From an uncultured Bacillota bacterium (GTDB lineage Bacteria > Bacillota_I > Bacilli_A > RFN20 > CAG-826): 46,079 nucleotides of DNA. Both the position numbers and the translations under genes were made by a program. Under the pieces are notes generated by a model that was given only the letters and a program-made list of their open reading frames with translations, did no database searches and was not told where the DNA came from. The stretch lies in assembly GCA_946623775.1 (NCBI GenBank), contig CAMORJ010000003.1:1-46079 (forward strand), read 5' to 3'. Of the stretch, positions 1 through 8,577 are shown piece by piece. Position 1 is the stretch's first letter; each line of letters opens with the position of its first letter.

Positions 1-21
1 ATAAAGAAATCCCAAACGATG

Positions 22-47
22 ATGCTTGGTTCGCCAGGCATTTTTTG
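22..47 (+). terminator. intrinsic terminator of the gene upstream of the window
   Basis: TGCTTGG-TTCG-CCAGGCA stem (one G-U) with UUCG tetraloop followed by TTTTTT. Confidence 0.75.
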
Positions 48-173
48 TTTTAAGTCATATATTGCCTTGTTTTTTGGCTAATGTGCGTATTTAAGGAAAA
101 GATAAGAATCTTTTCGGTGCATAATGAATCTTTATGTGATTTAATAATCAGCGTGTTTTAGGAGGCATTAGCC

Positions 174-1376
174 ATGCACAATATGGTGTATATCCAATCT
201 GGCGGACCGACTTCCGTCATCAACTCGTCGCTCTACGGCGCGTTCAAAGAAGCCATTCGCCACCCCGAGATGATCGACCACATCTATGGTTCCATCAACG
301 GCATCGAAGGCTTGATCGATGGCAAACTCTTCGACCTTCGCGAAGAGGATCCCGAGCAAATCGAACTTCTTATTCAGACCCCGGGCGCCGCTCTTGGCAC
401 GACCAGGAAAAAGCTCCCGAAGGATATCAACGACCCCGTCTACAAGCAGATCGTGGCCAATATCCAGAAATTCTCCATCAAGTACATCTTCGTCAACGGC
501 GGCAACGATTCGATGGACACCTGCAACAAGATCTCCATCCTTTGCCACGAATTGAACCTTGATGTCCGCGTCATCGGCGTTCCCAAGACCATCGACAATG
601 ACTTGGCCTGCACCGACCATACCCTTGGCTATGCTTCTGCTGCGAAAGTCGTCATCAACAGCATCTACTCCATCGCCAAAGACGCCCTTTGCTACAAGAA
701 AGGCAAAATCCACATCGTCGAAGTCATGGGCCGCAACGCCGGCTGGCTTACCGCTGCCTCCGACCTCGTCCCAGACGATGGCCGTCCCGATTTGATCTAC
801 CTCCCCGAGAATCCGTTCGATGTCGATCAATTCCTTCAGGACGTCAAAGAGGTCTATGACAGGAAGGGCCTTGGCATCGTCGTCATCTCCGAAGGCTTGA
901 AATTCGATCGCGGCGAAGCCCACGAAGTCGATTCCTTCGGCCACGCTCAGCTCTCTGGCGCAGGCGCGAAGCTTGCCAGCCTCGTCGAAGAGAAGCTCGG
1001 CATCAACTCCCGCGTCGTCGAGCTGTCCCTTATCCAAAGGGCCAATCCGTTCTTGCTCTCCCGCAACGACAGAGACGAAGCCATCGAAGTCGGCCAGCTT
1101 GCCGTTGAAAGCGCCCTCCGCGGCGAGACCGGCAAGATGATCGTCATGAAGCGCGTCTCCAATAAGCCCTACATCGGAAGGTTCGAACTCGTTCCTCTCG
1201 ACTTGGTCGCCAACGCCGAGCAGACCATCCCGCCCGAGATGATGTACGACAAGACCAGGATGTCCGATAAGTTCCGCGAATACCTCCGTCCGCTTATCGA
1301 AGGCAACGTCCACTTGAAGTATCGCGGCGGCATCGTCTTGCTCACCAACTTCAAGAAAGTCCCCGTCAAGCTTTAA
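174..1376 (+). CDS. 6-phosphofructokinase, probably PPi-dependent
   Basis: PFK family start (YIQSGGPTSVINSS); GGNDS and PKTIDND motifs, where the D and K residues are the PPi-type signature; AGGAGG SD upstream. Confidence 0.9.
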   Translation: MHNMVYIQSGGPTSVINSSLYGAFKEAIRHPEMIDHIYGSINGIEGLIDGKLFDLREEDPEQIELLIQTPGAALGTTRKKLPKDINDPVYKQIVANIQKFSIKYIFVNGGNDSMDTCNKISILCHELNLDVRVIGVPKTIDNDLACTDHTLGYASAAKVVINSIYSIAKDALCYKKGKIHIVEVMGRNAGWLTAASDLVPDDGRPDLIYLPENPFDVDQFLQDVKEVYDRKGLGIVVISEGLKFDRGEAHEVDSFGHAQLSGAGAKLASLVEEKLGINSRVVELSLIQRANPFLLSRNDRDEAIEVGQLAVESALRGETGKMIVMKRVSNKPYIGRFELVPLDLVANAEQTIPPEMMYDKTRMSDKFREYLRPLIEGNVHLKYRGGIVLLTNFKKVPVKL

Positions 1377-1392
1377 TCGATTGATTAAATGA

Positions 1393-1419
1393 GGCGCCGA
1401 AGCACGTTCGGCGCCTTTT
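1393..1419 (+). terminator. intrinsic terminator after pfk
   Basis: GGCGCCGAA-GCACG-TTCGGCGCC followed by TTTTC. Confidence 0.8.
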
Positions 1420-1439
1420 CTATGTTATCCTTACTAACC

Positions 1440-1892
1440 ATGAAGAACCCTTTATCCATTGTATTCGTATGTCACGGCAACGTCTGCCGCTCCGTCGCGG
1501 CGGAGATGATTTTCAAGCAGATGCTCAGGGAGAGGGGAATCGAAGGCGTCTCGGTTTGCTCGCGTGCCACTTCAAGAGAGGAAATCGGCCACGACATCTA
1601 TTCCCCGATGAAGCGCGCGCTTGCAAGAAAAGGAATCCAATACGATTACCATCAAGCCAGGCAAATCAGTTTGCAGGATTATGAAAAGGCGGATCATGTC
1701 TTCTATATGGACGACATGAACCGCCGTAATCTGGAGTATATGATTCGTGACTATAAGCACATCATCCAACCCATATTCGCATACACGCCCTCGATAAATG
1801 AAATCGAAGACCCTTGGTATACGGATAGGTTTGATTTGGTGGTGGACCAGATAACCCGTTGCTTGGAAGATATCCTGGAAGCCTTATCCTAA
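1440..1892 (+). CDS. low molecular weight protein-tyrosine-phosphatase
   Basis: VFVCHGNVCRSVAAEMIF P-loop and DPWYTDRFD near the C-terminus; start trimmed to internal ATG. Confidence 0.88.
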   Translation: MKNPLSIVFVCHGNVCRSVAAEMIFKQMLRERGIEGVSVCSRATSREEIGHDIYSPMKRALARKGIQYDYHQARQISLQDYEKADHVFYMDDMNRRNLEYMIRDYKHIIQPIFAYTPSINEIEDPWYTDRFDLVVDQITRCLEDILEALS

Positions 1893-2678
1893 GACCGCGG
1901 AATCGGGCACCGATTCAAGGCTGGTGAACTTACCGATCAAGTCATTGACGGTGAGTTTTTTCTTTTCCTCCCCTTCGACCGAGAAGATGATTTTCCCTTC
2001 CGACATCATGATGAGGCGGTTGCCGTATTTGATGGCGTCTTTCATGTTGTGGGTGATCATGAGGGTCGGAACCTTCATGTCGCGGACTATGGTGTCCGTT
2101 AATTCCATTACCTTCTTTGCGGTGCCTGGGTCTAATGCAGCGGTGTGCTCATCTAATAGGAGCAGCTTCGGCACGGATAATGCGGCCATAAGAAGCGTGA
2201 CGGATTGCCTTTGGCCGCCGGAGAAGGAGCCCATGGGATCCATCATCCTGTTTTCCAAGCCTAAGCCTAATGGCTCAAGCAATTTCTGGAACGCCTCTTC
2301 GTTTTTCTTCGTGAGCGCCCAGCGGAATGGAGACTGTTTTTGGCCGCGTCTAGAAGCGATGGAGAGATTCTCGAACAACGACAGGTCGGCAATCGTTCCG
2401 ATGCGAGGATCCTGAAATACTCGCCCAATGAACTTGGCCCGCTTCTCCACAGGGAGCTTTGTGATGTCGCGTCCATCCAAGGCAATCGTTCCTCCATCAG
2501 GCATATATACTCCCGCGATGACATTGAGCAAGGTCGTCTTGCCCGAGCCATTCGATCCGATGACCGTAATGAAGTCGCTGTCATTGATGGTCAAGTCGAT
2601 GCCGCGAAGAACCGTTTTGTTGTGTTCGGGGTTGCTGTCGGGGCGGAAGGCTTTATGTAAGTCTTTGATCTCAAGCAT
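1884..2678 (-). CDS. ABC transporter ATP-binding protein (TrpZ-like, aromatic amino acid type ABC)
   Basis: Walker A GSNGSGKTT, signature SFSGGQRQ, Walker B LLLLDEHTAALD; operon with permease and binding protein. Confidence 0.88.
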   Translation of the reverse strand: MLEIKDLHKAFRPDSNPEHNKTVLRGIDLTINDSDFITVIGSNGSGKTTLLNVIAGVYMPDGGTIALDGRDITKLPVEKRAKFIGRVFQDPRIGTIADLSLFENLSIASRRGQKQSPFRWALTKKNEEAFQKLLEPLGLGLENRMMDPMGSFSGGQRQSVTLLMAALSVPKLLLLDEHTAALDPGTAKKVMELTDTIVRDMKVPTLMITHNMKDAIKYGNRLIMMSEGKIIFSVEGEEKKKLTVNDLIGKFTSLESVPDSAVLG

Positions 2679-3738
2679 TGTTCCGCCTCCCTAGACATAG
2701 CAAAGCGATTTCTTCCGTCAAAGGCCTTGGAGCCTCGGGAATTACGGCTTCTTCCAATACACGTCCCGCCTCTTTTTGCTTTTTCGGCTTTCGCGGATGC
2801 TTCGCGCGGAAAGACGTGACGAACCTTTGGGCAATAAGAATCACCACAAGAAGCAAAGCCTTATATACAGAAAGCATATATCCGCTGGAATCCACGATCA
2901 TTAAGGCTTGGATAACATACCAGTAGACCAGCGAACCTACCAGGCATGAGATGATGCTTCGTTTGAAATTTCGGTTGGCGACGATGATCTCGCCTAAGAA
3001 CAAACTCGATAAGGCGATGACGATCATGCCCTGCCCATCGGTTGGAAGCCCCGAACCGTTGTGCTGGCCATACAAGCAGCCTGCGGCGCCTATCAATGCG
3101 CCAGATATGGCTAGAGCAATAATGGACATGCGATTGACCGAAATGCCGTTGGCCCTGGACATCTCGGGGTTTTTGCCCGCCGCGCGGATGGACATGCCAA
3201 GCTCGGTTCCGAAGAAGAAATATAGAATGGCAAACAAAGCTGCGAGCACCAAAGCCGCGACGAAAATGTAGGAAAGATAGGAGGCGAAGAACAGCCAATT
3301 GCGGTCAGTCGAATCCCCTGCCAATAACTTGCGGAGCCAGTTGAAGCACGTCAGATGATCGTTTGGGTTAAATGATGCTTGGCCCGCTTTCATGGCGTTG
3401 ATCATGATGGCTATGCCAAACGTCAAAGCCATCACGATGATGCCGGACAAAAGCGGCGGCGTTTTTAAATATATGGTCAATAAAGCGTTAATAACCCCGC
3501 AGATTGCGCCTAAAGCCATCGAAATAAGCAGCGCAAGCCACGGATTGATATCAGCGCCGATCATGACGGCGGTAAGCATGGTCGTCATAGGGATTACGCC
3601 TTCTACGGATAGGTCGGCGATGTTCAAAACCCGGAAGGACAGGAATACGCCGAGGACCATAATGCCCAAAATCAACCCGTTGACCCACGGGTTGATGGCG
3701 AAGGAGCGCAATGTCGATAGCCCATCTAGGGTAATCAT
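2671..3738 (-). CDS. ABC transporter permease (TrpY-like)
   Basis: Multi-TM protein resembling BPD_transp_2 permeases (FRVLNIADLSVEGVIPMTTMLTAVMI, RAAGKNPEMSRANGI); overlaps ATPase gene. Confidence 0.85.
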   Translation of the reverse strand: MITLDGLSTLRSFAINPWVNGLILGIMVLGVFLSFRVLNIADLSVEGVIPMTTMLTAVMIGADINPWLALLISMALGAICGVINALLTIYLKTPPLLSGIIVMALTFGIAIMINAMKAGQASFNPNDHLTCFNWLRKLLAGDSTDRNWLFFASYLSYIFVAALVLAALFAILYFFFGTELGMSIRAAGKNPEMSRANGISVNRMSIIALAISGALIGAAGCLYGQHNGSGLPTDGQGMIVIALSSLFLGEIIVANRNFKRSIISCLVGSLVYWYVIQALMIVDSSGYMLSVYKALLLVVILIAQRFVTSFRAKHPRKPKKQKEAGRVLEEAVIPEAPRPLTEEIALLCLGRRNNA

Positions 3739-4703
3739 TTGGTTGTCGCTCCTTCGATGGCTAAGACCTCATCTGGAATCCCGATTCCTAATTTAGCGGC
3801 TTCGGTTGTATTGATGACGATGCTGTTGAGGCTGCAGGTCTCGACCGGGATATCGGCGATCTTCTTGCCTTCTCCAAGAATCTTGACCGCCATCTCGCCC
3901 GCTTGTTTGCCGCACTGCTTGTAATCAACGCCAAGGGCAAATGTGCATCCATCGATCATGCCCGTATCGGATCCGACGATGATAAGGGGATTAGTCCTTG
4001 CTTGATTTGCAGTTTGAATCGAAACGATGGCGTTTGCGATCGTGTCGTCCGTGGGGAGGAATACAGCGTCGACGTCTTCTGGAATAGCGGCGAATGCCGT
4101 GCCGATTTCCGAGGCGTTGGTAATCGTCTTTCTTACGAAGGACACATTGTGATCCTCCATCCAATCCTCCGCGATTTCAACCTGGTATACGGAATTGACT
4201 TCCGTTTGGGTGAAGAAGGAACAGACTTTGTCAACGCCAGGGAACTTCATAAGGATATCAAGCTCGTCGTCGATGGGACCTATATCAAGAACGCCGGTGC
4301 AGTTGCCCTCGGGCTTATCTAGATTTTGGACTAAGTTAGCCCCGATGGCATTTGTGACGGCTGAGAATAATACCGGCGCGCCGGACCCCAGGCTATCGAC
4401 TGCGTTCTTTAGCGCCCCGGCGCTTGGAGTGGCGATGCCATAGAGAAGGTCGCTGCTTGCGGCAAGGGTCGAGGCCATGGAAGTGTTGTCCGCGCTGTTC
4501 GCGGCGGGATTCATAACCTTGATTTGGACTTTATCGGCGATGGAACTTGCCCTGACCACTTCTTCGAATCCGATCCTCGCATTCTCGAGCGCTTCAAAGC
4601 TTCCGAATTGCAGAATGCCTATCTGCGTCTTCTGCTCGCCGCATCCCGCAAGCGAGGTGGCCGCTAACATGACGCTGGCCGCAAACATCCATTTTGATTT
4701 CAT
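3735..4703 (-). CDS. ABC transporter substrate-binding lipoprotein (TrpX/ABC_sub_bind family)
   Basis: Lipobox SLAGC; IGILQFGSFEALENARIGFEE and VFLPTDDTIANA motifs of the family; AAGGGAG SD before ATG at 4703. Confidence 0.85.
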   Translation of the reverse strand: MKSKWMFAASVMLAATSLAGCGEQKTQIGILQFGSFEALENARIGFEEVVRASSIADKVQIKVMNPAANSADNTSMASTLAASSDLLYGIATPSAGALKNAVDSLGSGAPVLFSAVTNAIGANLVQNLDKPEGNCTGVLDIGPIDDELDILMKFPGVDKVCSFFTQTEVNSVYQVEIAEDWMEDHNVSFVRKTITNASEIGTAFAAIPEDVDAVFLPTDDTIANAIVSIQTANQARTNPLIIVGSDTGMIDGCTFALGVDYKQCGKQAGEMAVKILGEGKKIADIPVETCSLNSIVINTTEAAKLGIGIPDEVLAIEGATTK

Positions 4704-4721
4704 CGTTTTTGCTCCCTTCAT

Positions 4722-4753
4722 GAAATAAAACCCCGGACTGGACGCCCGAGGTT
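4722..4753 (-). terminator. attenuator terminator in leader of the ABC operon
   Basis: Minus strand AACCTCGG-gcgtccagt-CCGGGGTT followed by TTTTATTTC, between leader peptide and first structural gene. Confidence 0.8.
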
Positions 4754-4813
4754 TATAAGTTCATTTGGCTCGGACGTTGGATTCCCGTCCGCGCTTTGGC
4801 TCGGATAGGAAAA

Positions 4814-4888
4814 TCACCTATAGTAATAGCCAAAGTAATAATAAAAGCCGGAGAAGACTTGGATTTGTTTGGTTGATTTCAATTCCAT
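4814..4888 (-). CDS. Tyr/Phe-rich leader peptide MELKSTKQIQVFSGFYYYFGYYYR
   Basis: ATG with AGGAG SD 7 nt upstream (4896-4900); 6 Tyr and 3 Phe codons in last 14 residues; terminator and alternative helices downstream. Confidence 0.75.
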   Translation of the reverse strand: MELKSTKQIQVFSGFYYYFGYYYR

Positions 4889-4910
4889 ATTCCGGCTCCT
4901 GATGCCAATT

Positions 4911-4938
4911 AATCTAAAACGAGTACAAGCCTTGTCAA
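4911..4938 (-). promoter_or_regulatory. promoter of leader/ABC operon
   Basis: Minus strand TTGACA (4933-4938), 16 nt spacer, TAGATT (4911-4916), directly downstream of the gtrA stop. Confidence 0.65.
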
Positions 4939-4944
4939 TAGAAA

Positions 4945-5487
4945 TTATTCTTCCTGCGGCTTTTCTTCGCCTTGAGCAGGGGCGATGAAGATCCATTTCT
5001 TGCGGCTCCAGTAATTCCATACAAGGACGATCAAGGTGCCGAGGACGAAGATAATCGCCCACATCCAGAACTCGATGGAGGAGAGGAACGCCCAGGTTCC
5101 ATCTTTGATTGTGGACAAGACCAGGGCTTGGCCGTTTACGATGGAGATGCCGCCGAGATTGAACAAAGCGCCCGCTCCATAGTTGAGGACTTCATGGAAC
5201 ACGAGCCCAATGAATCCCAGCAACACGAAGAGCCAGAACTTGGATTGGGTACGCGCGGCCTTTTTGTCTTTGACGTCTTGGAAGACCCACAAGACGGAGA
5301 AGATGTAATTCACGAGGACTCCGACCACAAAGCCAGCCAAAACCGAGACCCCGGTGGTCACCCATTCCGGCGAGTTCGCTTTTTCCAATAAATAGGCAAT
5401 GCCTAGACGGGTCGCGGCGTCGAAGATGGTGGCGACGACCCCGATGATTAGGAAGCGGATGATTTCCGCCAAACGAGATTTCGACAT
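4945..5487 (-). CDS. GtrA-like membrane protein
   Basis: About 4 TM segments; IRFLIIGVVATIFDAATRLGIAYLL and VNYIFSVLWVFQ typical of GtrA family. Confidence 0.75.
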   Translation of the reverse strand: MSKSRLAEIIRFLIIGVVATIFDAATRLGIAYLLEKANSPEWVTTGVSVLAGFVVGVLVNYIFSVLWVFQDVKDKKAARTQSKFWLFVLLGFIGLVFHEVLNYGAGALFNLGGISIVNGQALVLSTIKDGTWAFLSSIEFWMWAIIFVLGTLIVLVWNYWSRKKWIFIAPAQGEEKPQEE

Positions 5488-5653
5488 GGTCAATATTATA
5501 GACGCTGCTTTCTGTTTGGACACTCAAAACAGCTCAACAGAATATGACGATTATGCGACTCACTTTGGCTATATATATGTGCGTTTTGGGAAAACGTGTT
5601 TGTTTTCGTCGACGCATTGTTTTACCATAGGGCTAACTGATTTGGAGATATTT

Positions 5654-7105
5654 ATGGAACAACCCTCTAGTGTTGCGCCTCAACAAGCACCGTTGAAGCT
5701 GAACATGAAGCGTACCTTCATCATTGGCTTCGCGTTCTTTGGCATTCTGCTCATGTGGCAGGTTTACGACAATTATTGCTCTAGCTTCTTGTCGGAACTC
5801 TTCATCGAAGCGTTCGGACTGAAGTGGACTACCCCGGATGAGCACAAAGCAGTCGCGGAGCAAGTTCAGTGGCTTGTCGGCATCATGATGGCGATCGACA
5901 ACATCGCCGCATTGGTGATGATGCCATTGTTCGGAAGGTTATCTGACAAAACCAAGAGCCCGCTCGGCAAGCGCATGCCTTATATTCTCGTTGGCACCTT
6001 CATCTGCGCGGTTGCCTTCCCCTTCATTCCTCTTGCCTTCCATCATCATATCCTTGGCGCTTTGATTCCTTTGATGGCCATCACCGTCTTCTCCGCGATG
6101 ATGTACCGCAACCCCGCGGTCGCGCTTATGCCTGACCTTACCCCTAAGCCCCTTCGCTCCAAAGCGAATGGCATCATCAATATCATGGGCTATATCGGCG
6201 GAGCCATCCCCTCCGTTTTGGGCATCTTCTTGTCCTTGTCTTCTTATTTGGGAACCGTTGCAAAGCCGAAAGATGGCCAACTTAACAACCTTTGGGTTAT
6301 TGAAATCCCGTTCCTTATCGCTTCCGTCTTTATGGTCGCCTCGGTCGTCGTGCTGTTCTTTAAGATCAAAGAAAACAAAATTTCCGAAGAAATTGCCGAC
6401 GATATGGCTCGCGGCGAAGCTCTTGCCGAAGTCGCCGATTCTGTCGCCGACGACGAAGAAAAGCCGATGTCCAAGGCCAATAAGATCATGCTCTTCGCTA
6501 TCCTTGGCGCTGAGTTCTTCTGGTTTATGGCCGACAATGGCGTTTCCACCTTCTTGTCCAACTACACCCTTTACCATTTGCAGGCTGACACTTCGCAGTT
6601 GATGATCAACACCATCATCGGCGGCTTGGCCTCCGTCGTCGGCTTCGCCATCGCCGGATTCATCGCTGCCAAGATCGGCAGGAAGTGGTCCATCGTCAGC
6701 GGCCTTGTCTTAACCGCTTTGGCCTATACCGCTTGGCTTATCCTCTCGCTTGCCCTCAAACCTGATGGAACCTTCCCGATTTACATCTTCGTCATCTTCT
6801 TCTTCAAAGGCTTCGGCATGTCGATGGTCCACGTCAACTCCCTTCCGATGGTCCTCGAGCTTTGCTCTGCCAAAAAGGTTGGACGTTTCACCAGCTACTA
6901 TTACGCTTCCTCCATGGCCGCTCAAACGGTCACTCCGTGCGCTCTTGGCCTATTGCTGATGCTCCCGAACTTCGGATTCGACCTGCTCCCGCTTTACGCT
7001 TTGTCCTGCACCGTCGTAGCAGCCGCGTTGTTCTTCTTGGTCAAGAACATCAGGAAGAACGAAACCTTCGCCGTTGGCCTAGAGGCTATCGGAGAGAACG
7101 ATTAA
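5654..7105 (+). CDS. MFS transporter (GPH/SLC45-like sugar transporter)
   Basis: GRLSDKTKSPLGKRMPYILVGT motif, 12 TM-like hydrophobic segments; TTGGAG SD before ATG 5654. Confidence 0.82.
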   Translation: MEQPSSVAPQQAPLKLNMKRTFIIGFAFFGILLMWQVYDNYCSSFLSELFIEAFGLKWTTPDEHKAVAEQVQWLVGIMMAIDNIAALVMMPLFGRLSDKTKSPLGKRMPYILVGTFICAVAFPFIPLAFHHHILGALIPLMAITVFSAMMYRNPAVALMPDLTPKPLRSKANGIINIMGYIGGAIPSVLGIFLSLSSYLGTVAKPKDGQLNNLWVIEIPFLIASVFMVASVVVLFFKIKENKISEEIADDMARGEALAEVADSVADDEEKPMSKANKIMLFAILGAEFFWFMADNGVSTFLSNYTLYHLQADTSQLMINTIIGGLASVVGFAIAGFIAAKIGRKWSIVSGLVLTALAYTAWLILSLALKPDGTFPIYIFVIFFFKGFGMSMVHVNSLPMVLELCSAKKVGRFTSYYYASSMAAQTVTPCALGLLLMLPNFGFDLLPLYALSCTVVAAALFFLVKNIRKNETFAVGLEAIGEND

Positions 7106-7108
7106 TCC

Positions 7109-8074
7109 ATGCCTGCGATATTGACCCATTACACATTCGCCACGCTTGCGGAGCCGAAAGAGAACAACCCTCTTTATTTTCCGCTTACAAATTTAGGCGC
7201 GCAGGGCCCTGATACGTTCATGGCCTATGGCTCCGTCCCGTGGATTAAGCGGGATGAGAAAGCCAAGATCCAGGGCTTTGGGCATGCGATGCACAAAATC
7301 GATGTCGCAGAGACCTATCTCAAGATGGCCAAATATGCCCTTGAGCATGAAAACAGCGAACCCCTGTATGCGTTTTTGGACGGTTTGCTCATGCATTATT
7401 GCCTCGACCGCGTGATGCATGCATACATTTTCTACCGCTCAGGATTTGACGAGAATGGCCAATTGACCGGTTACTATTCGTGGTCCCATGGATTCTTTGA
7501 GGCGATTCTCGACAAGGTATATGCGAAAAGAAAAGGCACATACCAAAAGCTTTCTAAATGCATTATCTGCAATGACGAGCTTGTGAAAGAGGCGTCCAAG
7601 ATGTGGGCTGCTTGCTCGCCGACTCCTTTGGGAGAAGACGACTTCTACAACAGCTATAAGGATTTTGTCGCCGCAGAGAATCTATTGTGGAACCCCCGCG
7701 GAATCAAACTTCCTCTGTTCAGGCTTATTGGGAAATACAGCACACCGCATTCGCAGTGCCATCCAAAATCCATAGCTCCATTTGAGGCGATTGACGTTAC
7801 AAATGACAAGCATTCGGAATGGATGAACCCCGCGACGGGGGAAGTCCATAATGAGAACGTAGATGAGATGTTCGAAATCGCCCTTAACGACTTTGCAAAA
7901 GCGCATGCGTTGATCGTACGCTTCCGCAACGGCGAGGATATCGAGAAAGAATTCCATGCCTTTACGAATAATTGGAATCATGAAGGCATTCCGGTCGGCA
8001 TGAAGAATATCCACCAAAACCTTTGCTGGGAAGTGCTGAAGAAACCAAAATACCTACCTCCCAAAAAGAAATAG
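7109..8074 (+). CDS. zinc-dependent phospholipase C-like protein
   Basis: MPAILTHYTFA start, GHAMHKID, HYCLDRVMHAYIFYRSG histidine-rich pattern. Confidence 0.65.
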   Translation: MPAILTHYTFATLAEPKENNPLYFPLTNLGAQGPDTFMAYGSVPWIKRDEKAKIQGFGHAMHKIDVAETYLKMAKYALEHENSEPLYAFLDGLLMHYCLDRVMHAYIFYRSGFDENGQLTGYYSWSHGFFEAILDKVYAKRKGTYQKLSKCIICNDELVKEASKMWAACSPTPLGEDDFYNSYKDFVAAENLLWNPRGIKLPLFRLIGKYSTPHSQCHPKSIAPFEAIDVTNDKHSEWMNPATGEVHNENVDEMFEIALNDFAKAHALIVRFRNGEDIEKEFHAFTNNWNHEGIPVGMKNIHQNLCWEVLKKPKYLPPKKK

Positions 8075-8147
8075 CACTGGAATTACGGCATCTTGATAAA
8101 TGCCGTTTTTCATTGTAACAATCTTTGGCGCCTTTTCCGTCGCAATA

Positions 8148-8176
8148 TTGAAAATAGGTCGGTAAACCGATATAAT
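8148..8176 (+). promoter_or_regulatory. hipB promoter with palindromic operator candidate TCGGTAAACCGA (8159-8170)
   Basis: TTGAAA (8148-8153), 17 nt, TATAAT (8171-8176); inverted repeat fills the 3' part of the spacer. Confidence 0.65.
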
Positions 8177-8182
8177 TTGATC

Positions 8183-8575
8183 ATGACTTTTTTAGATTTA
8201 ATTTCAAATAAAAAAACCACCGTGTATTCCCTTTCTCGAGATAGCGGGGTCCCGAAAACCACTTTGACCGATATCGCCACGGGCAAAGCCGACCTTATGG
8301 AATGCTCAGGGAAGACCCTGCTTGCGATATCTAAAAGTTTAAAAGTCACGATTGAGGACTTGCTTTCTTTGGAGAAGGAGGAGGCGAAAACGCTTTTGCC
8401 CCAGTTTTTGGCTGATTCTATAAATGAATATCGGAAAGCCATCCGCAAAGACAGCCTTTTGCTGGATTGCTATAGCGATCAGCTTAATAGCTCTATTAAC
8501 GTTGCCGAGGTTGAGCGCCTCATTTCCGAAGAGCAAGCAGACAGATTGCGTGCAAGGTATTTTAGGAGGTTTTGA
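8183..8575 (+). CDS. HTH (XRE-type) regulator/antitoxin, HipB-like
   Basis: VYSLSRDSGVPKTTLTDIATGKADLMECSGKTLLAISKSLKVTIEDLL helix-turn-helix; adjacent to HipA-like kinase. Confidence 0.75.
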   Translation: MTFLDLISNKKTTVYSLSRDSGVPKTTLTDIATGKADLMECSGKTLLAISKSLKVTIEDLLSLEKEEAKTLLPQFLADSINEYRKAIRKDSLLLDCYSDQLNSSINVAEVERLISEEQADRLRARYFRRF

Positions 8576-8577
8576 CA

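Noticed and set aside
168-1313. 381-aa antisense ORF opposite phosphofructokinase
   Set aside because: Exact antisense to a strongly supported conserved gene; composition reflects codon bias of the sense gene, with no recognisable domains.
4722-4938. T-box riboswitch upstream of the ABC operon
   Set aside because: No T-box sequence (AGGGTGGNACCGCG-like) or specifier stem found; the element instead encodes a SD-preceded Tyr-rich peptide.
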